Positions 25,312-34,131 of a stretch of 64,000 nucleotides of DNA are shown here, one piece after another. The notes below the pieces were generated by a model. That model was not told the origin of the DNA. It ran no database searches and saw only the letters and a program-made list of their open reading frames with translations. The DNA lies in assembly GCA_018362895.1 (NCBI GenBank), contig JAHALR010000004.1, positions 62,001 to 126,000 of the forward strand. Reading direction: 5' to 3'. The stretch is from Clostridium sp. (GTDB lineage: Bacteria > Cyanobacteriota > Vampirovibrionia > Gastranaerophilales > Gastranaerophilaceae). The position numbers and the translations under genes were made by a program. Every line of letters starts with the position of its first letter. Positions within the stretch are counted from its first letter, which is position 1.

Positions 25312-27801
25312 GTGATAAAAGAACAATATTTTCCTCAGGAAATTGAAAAAAACTGGCAAAAGGTTTGGGAAGATAACAAATTTGGAAAAACATACGACAA
25401 TTCAGACAAACCTAAATATTATGCTCTGTCTATGTTCCCTTACCCATCAGGCAAACTGCATATGGGACACGTCAGAAACTATACAATCACTGACGTAATA
25501 GCACGTTTCAAAAAAATGCACGGCTTCAATGTCCTTCACCCCATAGGATGGGACAGCTTTGGTCTGCCTGCTGAAAACGCAGCAATCCAGCACGGTGAAA
25601 GCCCTGAAAAATGGACTGATGAAAATATTTCTTATATGAAAATGCAACTGAAAAAACTCGGTCTTATGTATGATTGGGACAGAGAAGTTGCAACCTGCAA
25701 ACCGGATTACTACAAATGGACTCAATGGCTCTTTTTGCAACTGTATAAAAAAGGTCTGGCTTATAAAAAAGAAGCTGCCGTAAACTGGTGTGAACAGTGT
25801 GCAACAGTTCTTGCCAACGAACAGGTAATTGACGGCAAGTGCTGGAGATGTGACAGCGTTGTTGAGAAAAAATATCTCTCACAATGGTTCTTAAAAATCA
25901 CAGATTATGCTGAACAGCTTTTGCAGGATATTGATAAACTCGAGGGCTGGCCTGACAGTGTAAAAATAATGCAAAAAAACTGGATAGGCAAATCCGAAGG
26001 TGCCATTTTCAGATTTAAAGTTAAAGAAATCGAAGGAATGGAAGTTCCTGTTTATACAACAAGACCCGATACAGTACACGGTATCACATACCTTGTTGTT
26101 GCTCCTGAATACAAAGATATTGAAAAATTAACAACACCTGAAAACAAAGAGGCTGTTGAAGCATACAGAGCCAACGCTCGTAAAATGACAGAAATCGAAA
26201 GACTTTCAACAGAACGTGTGAAAACCGGTGTTCCTCTTGGTACTCACTGTATAAATCCGTTTACGGGCGAAGAATTCCCATTGTGGACAGCAGATTATGC
26301 ACTTGTTGAATACGGAACAGGTGCTGTAATGGCTGTACCCACTCACGATGAAAGAGACTTTGACTTCGCTAAAAAATATAATCTTCCGATGAAGGTTGTT
26401 ATCCAAAATTCTGAAAATCCGTCTGACTGTAAAGATTCTGCTTATACAGAACCTGGTGTACTCGTCAACTCTAATGAGTTTGACGGAATGAAAAACGAAG
26501 AAGCCAAAAAAGCTATTACACAAAAAGCCGTTGATGGCGGTTTTGGTGAATTTAAAACTCAATATAGGTTACGTGACTGGTTGATTTCAAGACAGAGATA
26601 CTGGGGAGCTCCAATTCCTATTGTTTATTGCGAAAAATGCGGACCTCAACCTGTACCCGAAGACCAGCTTCCTGTTAAACTGCCAGAAGATGTTGATTTT
26701 AAAGTAAAAGGAAAATCACCGATTCTTACATCAAAAACCTTCCTTGAAACAACATGCCCCTGCTGCGGCGGAAAAGCTACACGCGAAACAGATACAATGG
26801 ATACTTTTATATGTTCAAGCTGGTACTACATGCGTTATGCTGATGCAAAAAATGCTGATGCACCGTTTAGCAAAGAACTTGTTAACAAATGGCTGCCTGT
26901 TGATCAATATGTAGGTGGTATTGAACACGCTATCTTACACCTTTTGTACTCAAGATTTTTCACAAAAGCATTAAAAGATTTGGGTCTTGTTGATTTTGAC
27001 GAACCTTTCAAAAATCTTTTGACTCAAGGTATGGTTTTGAAAGACGGTTCAAAAATGTCCAAATCAAAAGGCAACACAGTTGACCCTGATGAAATATTTG
27101 AAAACTACGGAGCTGACACAGCAAGATTATTCATCCTTTCAGATTCACCGCCGGCAAGAGACTTTGACTGGTCTGATGCAGGTGTGGAAGGCTGTTATAA
27201 ATTCCTTAACAGGGTTTGGAGATTGTATTCATCAAATCAGGATAATTTGATGCTTGACTACAAATTGCCTGAAGATGTTTCTACACTTTCAAAAGAAAAC
27301 AATGACCTTGTGCGTACAACTCACATTGCAATTAAGGGCATTACTCAGGATATTTCCAATGAGTTTCAATTTAATACTGTTATTTCAAAATATCGTGAGT
27401 TCGTTAATGCAATTTATGACTACTCAGGCAAAAAAACTCAATTTAATGACGAAGACAAAAACGTCTTGAGCTTTGCGCTTGTCACATTGTTAAAGCTTAT
27501 GGCACCTACGACAGTGCATTTGACAGAAGAAATTTATCATCAAATTGGCGGCAAAGGTTCAATTCACGAGGCTGAATGGCCGAAATATGAAGATAAACTC
27601 GCCAAAACTTCTGCTATAACACTTGTTGTTCAGGTAAACGGCAAGGTTAAAGACAAAATCGAAGTTGATTCAGAATCAACAAAAGAAGAGCTTGAAAAAG
27701 CTGCTAATGAAAGCGAAAAAGTTAAACAGGCTGTTGAAGGAAAAACAATTGTCAAAACCATTGTAGTTCCCGGCAGACTGGTTAATATTGTCATAAAATA
27801 A
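25312..27801 (+). CDS. leuS: Leucyl-tRNA synthetase
   Basis: Class I synthetase of 829 aa charging tRNA-Leu. The HIGH-type signature is HMGHVRNY at residues 50-57; KMSKSKGNTVDP sits near residue 580. Between them lies the CP1 editing domain, with the TTRPDTVHGITYLVVAPE segment and GTGAVMAVPTHDERD. Zinc-site cysteines are seen in WCEQCATVLANEQ..CWRC and in CEKCG and CPCCGG. Translation starts at GTG 25312 with AGGTGG six bases upstream. Single-gene unit with its own promoter and terminator. Confidence 0.97.
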   Translation: MIKEQYFPQEIEKNWQKVWEDNKFGKTYDNSDKPKYYALSMFPYPSGKLHMGHVRNYTITDVIARFKKMHGFNVLHPIGWDSFGLPAENAAIQHGESPEKWTDENISYMKMQLKKLGLMYDWDREVATCKPDYYKWTQWLFLQLYKKGLAYKKEAAVNWCEQCATVLANEQVIDGKCWRCDSVVEKKYLSQWFLKITDYAEQLLQDIDKLEGWPDSVKIMQKNWIGKSEGAIFRFKVKEIEGMEVPVYTTRPDTVHGITYLVVAPEYKDIEKLTTPENKEAVEAYRANARKMTEIERLSTERVKTGVPLGTHCINPFTGEEFPLWTADYALVEYGTGAVMAVPTHDERDFDFAKKYNLPMKVVIQNSENPSDCKDSAYTEPGVLVNSNEFDGMKNEEAKKAITQKAVDGGFGEFKTQYRLRDWLISRQRYWGAPIPIVYCEKCGPQPVPEDQLPVKLPEDVDFKVKGKSPILTSKTFLETTCPCCGGKATRETDTMDTFICSSWYYMRYADAKNADAPFSKELVNKWLPVDQYVGGIEHAILHLLYSRFFTKALKDLGLVDFDEPFKNLLTQGMVLKDGSKMSKSKGNTVDPDEIFENYGADTARLFILSDSPPARDFDWSDAGVEGCYKFLNRVWRLYSSNQDNLMLDYKLPEDVSTLSKENNDLVRTTHIAIKGITQDISNEFQFNTVISKYREFVNAIYDYSGKKTQFNDEDKNVLSFALVTLLKLMAPTTVHLTEEIYHQIGGKGSIHEAEWPKYEDKLAKTSAITLVVQVNGKVKDKIEVDSESTKEELEKAANESEKVKQAVEGKTIVKTIVVPGRLVNIVIK

Positions 27802-27825
27802 TATTACTGAGACTTAATATTTTAC

Positions 27826-27863
27826 AAAAAGTCACGATTAATTGTTACAATCGTGACTTTTTT
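27826..27863 (+). terminator. Terminator after leuS
   Basis: AAAAAGTCACGATT (27826-27839) pairs with AATCGTGACTTTTTT (27849-27863) around a 9-nt loop. Strong intrinsic terminator. Confidence 0.9.
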
Positions 27864-27940
27864 ATTAAGCTTATACACCCTGCTGAAATTCAACAATATT
27901 ACGACATTTGTAGTTTTAGAGTAAAAATTTTTCTGAACAA

Positions 27941-27955
27941 ATGTAAAAATTACAT
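27941..27955. promoter_or_regulatory. Palindrome upstream of the 49-aa gene
   Basis: ATGTAA-AAA-TTACAT is a perfect inverted repeat in the 220-bp gap between leuS and the 49-aa gene. Possible operator; there is no direct evidence of what binds it. Confidence 0.35.
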
Positions 27956-28021
27956 ATTTTTATGCAAAAAAGCATGCGTAATTGTGTTTATATAAATGTA
28001 GGAAAGTGAAGGTGTTCTTTA

Positions 28022-28171
28022 ATGTATAGTCCAGAATTTATGAGATTTTTAATTGGCCGTGATGCAGATGATTTTATCAAAAATGAAAAAAAACCTGAAA
28101 ACAAATCAGGAGAAAACATTATATATCGTTATACAAAATTGGCAACCGTGCCTATTGAAATAAAAAAGTAA
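28022..28171 (+). CDS. Small hypothetical protein (49 aa)
   Basis: Begins MYSPEFMRFLIGRDADDFIK and ends with a basic tail (TVPIEIKK). GAAGG lies ten bases upstream of the ATG and a strong terminator follows 22 bp after the stop, so it appears to be a single-gene unit. No signal peptide, membrane span or cysteine. Family not recognised. Confidence 0.55.
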   Translation: MYSPEFMRFLIGRDADDFIKNEKKPENKSGENIIYRYTKLATVPIEIKK

Positions 28172-28192
28172 ACCTACATATACTTAGATAAC

Positions 28193-28226
28193 AAAAAATA
28201 CTCCTTAAAATTAAGGAGTATTTTTT
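28193..28226. terminator. Bidirectional terminator between the 49-aa gene and the DUF1858 gene
   Basis: AAAAAATACTCCTTAA (28193-28208) and TTAAGGAGTATTTTTT (28211-28226) are perfectly complementary, with A and T runs at the outer ends. Confidence 0.9.
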
Positions 28227-28247
28227 GCTTAATATTTAATACTTAGA

Positions 28248-28457
28248 CTAATTATTAGCTTCAATCAAAGCATTAATTTCTTCTACCATAACATCTGGAT
28301 CTACACCATGAACTTTTGCACCTGCTTCAAGGTTTTCGAATCTTGCAGCTGCACATCCAATACAACCAAGACCATATTTAGCAAATACTTCTAATGCTTC
28401 CGGGTAATTTTGAACTATCTCAATTAGTCCCATTTCTTTTGTAACTTTTCCTGCCAT
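28248..28457 (-). CDS. DUF1858 domain protein with CxxC motif
   Basis: The 69-aa protein fits DUF1858: it begins VTKEMGLIEIVQNYPEALEV, has GLGCIGCAAARFENLEAGA with the conserved Cys pair, and ends with the helix VMVEEINALIEANN. Such domains are found alone or on hybrid-cluster and ScdA-type proteins and are thought to act in redox or iron-sulfur chemistry; the exact role is not known. AAAGGATAAACACATT precedes the ATG. Confidence 0.85.
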   Translation of the reverse strand: MAGKVTKEMGLIEIVQNYPEALEVFAKYGLGCIGCAAARFENLEAGAKVHGVDPDVMVEEINALIEANN

Positions 28458-28557
28458 AATGTGTTTATCCTTTCACTTGCCGAAATCGGCTTTATTTGAC
28501 TTTAGTCTGTTTTTCATTAATTAGATTATACATTAAAATTTTTTTGTGGGGTATGCC

Positions 28558-28764
28558 GTGACATTTGTAAAAAGTTTTTTCAAAAAAATAAAAGATATGT
28601 TTGTGATTCCTCAAAGCCCGATAGGATTGAAATCAATAGGAATTCAAAGCAACTATCTCAATAAAGTATATAAATCAAAATATAGTATGAGTCGTTTTCA
28701 AAATGATTTAATATCCCCTGTAAATGAACCCTTCTTTTTTAAGCCGTTCTTTTTTTCAAATTAA
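28558..28764 (+). CDS. Small hypothetical protein (68 aa)
   Basis: A GTG start at 28558 with GGGG six bases upstream gives MTFVKSFFKKIKDMFVIPQS, ending in an aromatic tail (EPFFFKPFFFSN). A GTG at 28546 would add four residues. It is basic with an amphipathic N-terminus, so membrane association is possible. Divergent from the DUF1858 gene. Unknown family, and the coding call is moderate because the A/T-rich tail could be chance. Confidence 0.4.
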   Translation: MTFVKSFFKKIKDMFVIPQSPIGLKSIGIQSNYLNKVYKSKYSMSRFQNDLISPVNEPFFFKPFFFSN

Positions 28765-28946
28765 AAAAAATCGGCTATTCATTCTACAATTTCTTGCAAA
28801 ATCTAAGCCGAGATGGATAGAATTAGTATTACGGAGTTTATAGAGGAGTTTACACATGCATGAAATCTTGAGATAAAAATTTTTGCTATTTTTAATATTA
28901 AATATGAACAAATATTAAGCTAAATTTTTATGTTATCCTTATAATT

Positions 28947-29855
28947 ATGGAAAAATTATTATTTTGGCTAAATTGTACAAGAGCATATTCTCTTCCTATG
29001 TCAGTAATGGCATGGTTGATACCTTTTACTTTAGGGTATTTCAACAATGGCAAAATCTTATACGGATTTCTTGCACTGCTTGGAATAATCTGTGCACATC
29101 TGGGAGCAAACCTCTTTGATGACATCATTGATTACAAAAACTATCTGAAAAATAAAAAATCAGAACAAACTATTAATTTAAAAAAAGGCAAATGCCAATA
29201 TTTTTTAGATAACAAATTATCCATGATTTTGGCAGTGAAAGCTGTGATAATACTTTTTGCAATAGCTCTGGCAATAGGTTTTTATTTTATTGAAATCTAC
29301 CGTTTTCCGGTTCTTGTGATTATGTCAATCACAGGAATTCTTTGTCTTTTATACCCGAAATCAGGCTATTTTGCTCTGAGTGAAATTATAATCGGCACTA
29401 TCTTTTCACCGCTTCTTTTCACAGGAGTTTATTACGTAATGACAGGCACTTTTTCACTAAAGCTCATCTGGCTTTCCGTATCGTTCGCACTTGTGACAAT
29501 AACACTTTTGTATACTGATTTCTTTTTGGACTTCAATTCTGACAAAGCCGAAGGGAAAAAAACTCTATGCACCATTTCAGGAAGCAAACATAACGCATAT
29601 TATCTTTATATTTTTATAATTTTTTTGATTTACGCAAACCTGTTTTTGGGTATACATGCGCATATTTTTCCTTTAAAATATGCAATCATTTTTATTTCTG
29701 CATTATATGCACTAAAAACAATAGGTCAGCTTCAAAATTATATTGATAAAGAAATAAAAAGCGAAAAAGAATTCATGACAGCAATGAACACCACACAAAA
29801 GTTTATAGCAATTTTTACCGTGTTGTGTTTAATTTGTTTTTACCTGACAAAATAA
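28947..29855 (+). CDS. UbiA-family prenyltransferase, MenA-like
   Basis: The 302-aa integral membrane protein has about eight or nine transmembrane segments. The first aspartate-rich motif is GANLFDDIIDYKNY (about residues 53-66). The second is TDFFLDFNSDKAEGKKTL (about 190-207). This is the pattern of enzymes that attach a polyprenyl chain to an aromatic ring, such as MenA in menaquinone synthesis; the acceptor cannot be fixed from the sequence. No menaquinone genes are adjacent. Its stop touches the stop of the convergent HD-GYP gene. Confidence 0.85.
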   Translation: MEKLLFWLNCTRAYSLPMSVMAWLIPFTLGYFNNGKILYGFLALLGIICAHLGANLFDDIIDYKNYLKNKKSEQTINLKKGKCQYFLDNKLSMILAVKAVIILFAIALAIGFYFIEIYRFPVLVIMSITGILCLLYPKSGYFALSEIIIGTIFSPLLFTGVYYVMTGTFSLKLIWLSVSFALVTITLLYTDFFLDFNSDKAEGKKTLCTISGSKHNAYYLYIFIIFLIYANLFLGIHAHIFPLKYAIIFISALYALKTIGQLQNYIDKEIKSEKEFMTAMNTTQKFIAIFTVLCLICFYLTK

Positions 29856-30977
29856 TTATTTATCTTCGTAAATGATTTTTTGAAGATAACTGTATTTCGG
29901 ATAATACGTTTCCGGGTCTTCTTTTGCAGCTTTCAATTCATCGGAACAGCCCACAAAAATTTCTGCAAGAACAGGATCAAACTGGGTTCCGGAACATCTT
30001 TTTATTTCTTCAATAGCTGTTTCATGAGAAAGTGCCTGCCTGTATGAGCGTGTAGAAGTCATTGCATCATATGTATCAGCCAGAGCAATGATACGACCAG
30101 AAATGGGAATCTCTTCACCTTTTAAACCGTTTGGATATCCTGTTCCATCCCATTTTTCATGGTGCGTACGCAGCCAGTTTGAGATAACGGTCAATTTTTT
30201 TATACCCATAAGCATTTTTTCAGCCTGAGCAGGATGTGATTTCATAACTTCATATTCTTCATCGGTGAGTTTTCCGGGTTTGCAAAGAATGCTTTGAGGA
30301 ATGCCGATTTTACCGATATCATGCAAAAGACCTGCTGTTTCAATTTCTTCTAGCATAGTATCATCAAGATTCAGCTTTTTCGCAAGAATTAACGAATACA
30401 TAGTTACACGAAGAGAATGTCCGTGTGTATAAGGATCTTTTGCATCAAGAGCCGAAGCAATAAGTTTTATGGTTTTGTAAAAAAGTTCTCTTAAATCCTT
30501 TAATATAATTGTTTTATTGTTGAGCAAATCAAATTTTTGAATCCCTGTTTCAATTGTCAGTTTAAGCTCTTCCGGGTCAAAAGGTTTGACAATGTATTGA
30601 TATAGATGACAGTCATTGATAGAGTCAACAATAGCATCCACATCCAAATGACCTGTCAGAAGAATTTTAACAATGTCAGGATATTCACCCGCAACCCGTT
30701 TCAAAAACTCTGTGCCTTCCATTTCGGGCATTTTCTGGTCACTAACAATCAGGGCAATTTCTTTGCCTTTGCCCTCAACAATCTCAAGTGCTTCTTTTCC
30801 ATTTGATGCAGTAATAATATTGTAATCATGGCGAAGCGTTCTTCTCAGGAGTTGAAGGTTATTCACCTCGTCATCCACGAGCAGAATAGTATGTTTTTCA
30901 TTCTTAGGATTCACTTGAAGAATCTCACCGAGACTTTCTTCAAAAGAATCTTCTTTTAATAGAGCAAAATTTTCCAT
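29856..30977 (-). CDS. Response regulator with HD-GYP phosphodiesterase domain
   Basis: The 373-aa protein has a receiver domain (about residues 30-150; ILLVDDEVNN and the phospho-acceptor region SDQKMPEMEG). It continues into an HD-GYP domain (about 170-345; GLLHDIGKIGIP, then HHEKWDGTGYP and ALADTYDAM). RpfG-type proteins like this hydrolyse cyclic di-GMP when phosphorylated. No histidine kinase gene is adjacent. With a flagellar operon in the same region, control of motility through c-di-GMP is a reasonable inference. Confidence 0.93.
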   Translation of the reverse strand: MENFALLKEDSFEESLGEILQVNPKNEKHTILLVDDEVNNLQLLRRTLRHDYNIITASNGKEALEIVEGKGKEIALIVSDQKMPEMEGTEFLKRVAGEYPDIVKILLTGHLDVDAIVDSINDCHLYQYIVKPFDPEELKLTIETGIQKFDLLNNKTIILKDLRELFYKTIKLIASALDAKDPYTHGHSLRVTMYSLILAKKLNLDDTMLEEIETAGLLHDIGKIGIPQSILCKPGKLTDEEYEVMKSHPAQAEKMLMGIKKLTVISNWLRTHHEKWDGTGYPNGLKGEEIPISGRIIALADTYDAMTSTRSYRQALSHETAIEEIKRCSGTQFDPVLAEIFVGCSDELKAAKEDPETYYPKYSYLQKIIYEDK

Positions 30978-31148
30978 ACATACACCATATTACTCTTTTT
31001 TCTTCGACTAATTCCAGCCAAAACTTTATAACTTTTTATTTAAACGTTACAAAAATTAAAAAAAATGTTATAACTTAGGTTATTATATATTATTTTTGGA
31101 ATAATTAAAATAGACCATATAAAGCAATAGTATTAAATAGGTAAAGTT

Positions 31149-31580
31149 ATGTTATTAAAACAATATGATCAGGGCAGATTATTCTTGGCAAAACTTGATT
31201 ACCAATCTGATTTGCTTGAGGAATTGAATAGAATTTGTCGTGAAGAAAATATAAAAACAGGCATAATCAGTGCAATAGGTGCTGTTTCCAGTCTCAAACT
31301 CGGTTTTTATAATCAAGAAACAAAAGAATATGTTCTCACAACCTACGCCTATGACGAACCAATGGAAATTGTTTCTTGCACAGGAAACATTTCAATAAAA
31401 GACGGAAAACCCTTCTGCCATGTTCATGTAATTGCAGCAGATAAAAAAGGAAAATGTATAGGCGGGCATCTTGTTCAAGGCACTTCTGTTTTTGCAGGAG
31501 AAGTTTCAGTCCAAGAACTTCTTGGCGGAGATATGATTCGTGAAGAAGATGAAGAAACAGGACTTACTCTCTGGAAATAA
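31149..31580 (+). CDS. PPC/DUF296 domain protein
   Basis: The 143-aa protein is a single PPC (DUF296) domain: it has GIISAIGAVSSLKLGFYN, FCHVHVIAADKKGKCIGGHL with the conserved histidines, and SVFAGEVSVQEL near the end. In bacteria these are free-standing trimeric proteins that bind metal through the histidines; in plants the same domain is fused to AT-hooks. The role here is not known. It has its own terminator and precedes the CDF-CorC fusion gene. Confidence 0.85.
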   Translation: MLLKQYDQGRLFLAKLDYQSDLLEELNRICREENIKTGIISAIGAVSSLKLGFYNQETKEYVLTTYAYDEPMEIVSCTGNISIKDGKPFCHVHVIAADKKGKCIGGHLVQGTSVFAGEVSVQELLGGDMIREEDEETGLTLWK

Positions 31581-31597
31581 AAGATTTGTCTAAGTAA

Positions 31598-31632
31598 AAA
31601 ACTGTCGGATATTGCATATCTGACAGTTTCTC
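31598..31632 (+). terminator. Terminator after the PPC gene
   Basis: AAACTGTCGGATAT (31599-31612) pairs with ATATCTGACAGTTT (31616-31629) around a 3-nt loop, with one G-T wobble. The T-run is short. Confidence 0.75.
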
Positions 31633-31670
31633 GGTATGATATATACTGGTTTAATAAATAAGGAAAAATA

Positions 31671-33530
31671 ATGTCCTCAGACAGTAAAAACTTGGAAATA
31701 ATCAAAACTAAAGTAGTCTCAAACTCTTCGGAAGACATTATAGAACAACATATAGCAGACAACTCAAAGTTCATGGCGGTAATAAAAGCTCTAATCGCCA
31801 ATATAGGTATAGCTCTTGTAAAGTTGATTTGTTTCTTCTTTTCTTCAAGTTCGGCAATGCTTGCTGAAGCAATTCACTCGGGTGTGGATTCCTTTAACAG
31901 TATATGTCTTCTTGTGGGAATCAAAAGAGGTTCAAGACCGGCTGACAACGCTCACCCTTTCGGATACGGATTGGAAGCTAATGTCTGGGCTATGTTCGCT
32001 TCGATATTGATGCTCGGAGGTACTTTTGTGGCTCTTTATCACGGCTTTGAAAAGCTCATAAAAGCTCAAAGTGTTGACGATTTGCTTATACACTACAATG
32101 CAATCGCAATTGCTTTGATTTGCAGCATTATGTTTGAAGCCTGGGCAGTAGTAAGTGCCTCAAAAGCTGTCTTGCACGAGGTTAACATAGAAGAAAAAAA
32201 TCCTTTTAAAGAATTTTTTCGTTCAATAAAATATATCGGACAAATAAAAAGCCCTACAACAAAATTCGTATGGTATGAAGACACAGCTGCCCTGACAGGT
32301 GTATTGGTGGCTTTTGTCGCATTAACTATGGCAAAATTTGTTATGCCGCACGATTTGGCATACATACCTGATGCGATAGCATCAATAATAATTGGTAGTA
32401 TTCTTTTTGTTCTTGCTATTTATCTTTTAAAAAATAATGTGAACAGTTTGACTGTACAATCAGCCGAACCTGACGTAGAAGAAAAAATCAGACAGGTTGC
32501 CTCTACTATTCATGGCATTACAGATGTAGTCGAACTTAAAACAATCGACCTTGGCTCTTCAGGGCTTATTATTAACATGACAATTGAAGTAGACCCTGAA
32601 ACACAAATGAAGGATGCTGATGATATAGCTGATATGCTTGAGCGTAAAGTAAAAAAAGTTATTAAAAATGTAACACATATAACAATTGAACTTCAGGCTC
32701 ACGATGCAGAAGACAACTGGGAAGAAAAATTCCATAAACTCATCAAAGAAGGCGAAAAAATAGAAACAATCGACAGCCACGAGGCTCAGATGCTCTCTAA
32801 TTTCTTTGGATTTGCAAATACAGTTGTCAGAGAAATAATGGTGCCCAGACCTGAAATCTTTATGGTTAACGTTGAAGATAATATCAACGAGCTTGCTGAT
32901 CTGATTATAAATTCAGGACATACAAGAATCCCTGTATATAGAGATAATGTTGATAATATAATCGGTGTGATTAATGCAAAGGACGTTTTAAAGGTTATAA
33001 AAAATAATCATGTCGACGAGAACTTTTCTATTGAAGTTCTGGCAAGAGAATTGTTAATCGTGCCTGAAAACAAATTCATCTCGGATCTTTTGAGTGATTT
33101 CACTTCGTCAAAAAATCAAATTGCGGCTGTTGTGGATGAACACGGCGGCATTGCAGGCATTGTAACAATCGAAGATATTCTTGAAGAAATTGTCGGAGAA
33201 ATTTATGACGAATTTGACAAGGTTGAAACACCTGAACTTGTCAAAATCGACGAAAACACCTTGAATGTTTCTTGCAAAATGGATATCGAAGACATAAATG
33301 AAAGATTTGACCTTGATATTCCGAATGAAGATTTTCAGACAATAGGGGGATATGTTTTCGGACTTTTGGGAAGAGAGCCTGAACTCAACGATGTTATCGA
33401 AGACAAAAATATCACTTATACAATTTTGGAAATCGACGGAAGAAGAATTTCACGCATAAAAATGCATAAAGAAACACCGTTTGTCGATTCAACAGAAGAA
33501 AAGCACGAAGCCCAAGAGAGTGAACAATAG
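31671..33530 (+). CDS. Fusion: cation diffusion facilitator plus CBS-pair/CorC-HlyC module
   Basis: The 619-aa open frame joins two families. Residues about 35-255 form a CDF membrane domain with six segments: AIHSGVDSFN holds the site-A His69/Asp73 pair, HPFGYG follows, and WYEDTAALTG supplies the second site with Asp204. Residues about 265-345 match the CDF cytoplasmic domain. Then FGFANTVVREIMVPRP (about 380) opens a CBS pair as in CorC/HlyC proteins, with VVDEHGGIAGIVTIEDILEE, and a CorC_HlyC domain (TIGGYVFGLLG) at about 550-600. The HPFGYG form resembles the ZnT9-like CDF branch. CBS domains may sense adenine nucleotides or Mg and gate the transporter. There is no sign of a frameshift. 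Confidence 0.9.
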   Translation: MSSDSKNLEIIKTKVVSNSSEDIIEQHIADNSKFMAVIKALIANIGIALVKLICFFFSSSSAMLAEAIHSGVDSFNSICLLVGIKRGSRPADNAHPFGYGLEANVWAMFASILMLGGTFVALYHGFEKLIKAQSVDDLLIHYNAIAIALICSIMFEAWAVVSASKAVLHEVNIEEKNPFKEFFRSIKYIGQIKSPTTKFVWYEDTAALTGVLVAFVALTMAKFVMPHDLAYIPDAIASIIIGSILFVLAIYLLKNNVNSLTVQSAEPDVEEKIRQVASTIHGITDVVELKTIDLGSSGLIINMTIEVDPETQMKDADDIADMLERKVKKVIKNVTHITIELQAHDAEDNWEEKFHKLIKEGEKIETIDSHEAQMLSNFFGFANTVVREIMVPRPEIFMVNVEDNINELADLIINSGHTRIPVYRDNVDNIIGVINAKDVLKVIKNNHVDENFSIEVLARELLIVPENKFISDLLSDFTSSKNQIAAVVDEHGGIAGIVTIEDILEEIVGEIYDEFDKVETPELVKIDENTLNVSCKMDIEDINERFDLDIPNEDFQTIGGYVFGLLGREPELNDVIEDKNITYTILEIDGRRISRIKMHKETPFVDSTEEKHEAQESEQ

Positions 33531-33532
33531 GA

Positions 33533-33775
33533 TTATTCATTTATTCCAAAAAGTTTTATTCTGACATCACCTATCTCACATTTCATTTTGTTGAGCTTTT
33601 GCTTTAATACTTTTAGTATCGAGTGAACATCTCGTCTTTCAAGATTTTCAAAATAATTTATGCTTGCTTCAAAAAGATTTATAAAACTTGAACAGATGAA
33701 AATATCTTCTGAGAGGCTGAGTAATTTTTTGCGTACGTTTACATTTTTGTATTGTTCGGAAATTTCTTTTTTCAT
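33533..33775 (-). CDS. Small helical hypothetical protein (80 aa), divergent from a 68-aa putative DNA-binding protein
   Basis: Begins MKKEISEQYKNVNVRKKLLS, has a middle helix SSFINLFEASINYFENLERR, and ends DVRIKLFGINE. AAAAGGAG precedes the ATG. A near-perfect promoter drives it: TTGACA and TAGAAT with 17 bp (33878-33850, minus strand). It has two cysteines and no membrane segment. No family recognised. Confidence 0.6.
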   Translation of the reverse strand: MKKEISEQYKNVNVRKKLLSLSEDIFICSSFINLFEASINYFENLERRDVHSILKVLKQKLNKMKCEIGDVRIKLFGINE

Positions 33776-33849
33776 GGTGCTCCTTTTATGTTAAGTAAGT
33801 TGAACATGCGTTGGTATCTTTATGCTATTTTTAGCATTATTTTGCTATA

Positions 33850-33900
33850 ATTCTACTATCATTAGCAATTAATGTCAACATTTATACAAAATAGTAGAAT
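33850..33900. promoter_or_regulatory. Divergent promoter region with perfect 10-bp inverted repeat
   Basis: ATTCTACTAT (33850-33859) and ATAGTAGAAT (33891-33900) are exact inverted repeats 31 bp apart. The left arm contains the minus-strand -10 (TAGAAT, with TTGACA 17 bp upstream). The right arm contains a TAGAAT that may be the plus-strand -10, though its -35 is weak. Binding of one regulator at both arms would control both genes. Confidence 0.65.
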
Positions 33901-33923
33901 AATAGACATAAATGGAGAATATT

Positions 33924-34130
33924 ATGTCTATTAAAAAAATAATAAAAACTATACTGGTTGAAGAAGAAATAACAATGACACAGTTATCTGAAAAGCTATC
34001 TGCCGTAAAAAATAAAAAAATAACATTGGATTCAATTTCAAAAAAACTTGCCAAAAACACCATAAAATACTACGAGGTCGAAGAGATTCTTGACCTCCTT
34101 GGCTATAAAATAAAAATTGAAAAGAAATAG
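33924..34130 (+). CDS. Small putative DNA-binding protein (68 aa)
   Basis: The peptide MSIKKIIKTILVEEEITMTQ continues LSEKLSAVKNKKITLDSISK KLAKNTIKYYEVEEILDLLG and ends KIKIEKK. The segment from MTQLSEKL to YYEVEEILDLLGYKI has the layout of an XRE-like helix-turn-helix (helix, turn, then a helix followed by the typical LLGYKI end). The ATG at 33924 has GGAG six bases upstream; the ATG at 33912 would add four residues. It ends 1 bp before the convergent glgA stop. Confidence 0.6.
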   Translation: MSIKKIIKTILVEEEITMTQLSEKLSAVKNKKITLDSISKKLAKNTIKYYEVEEILDLLGYKIKIEKK

Positions 34131-34131
34131 C

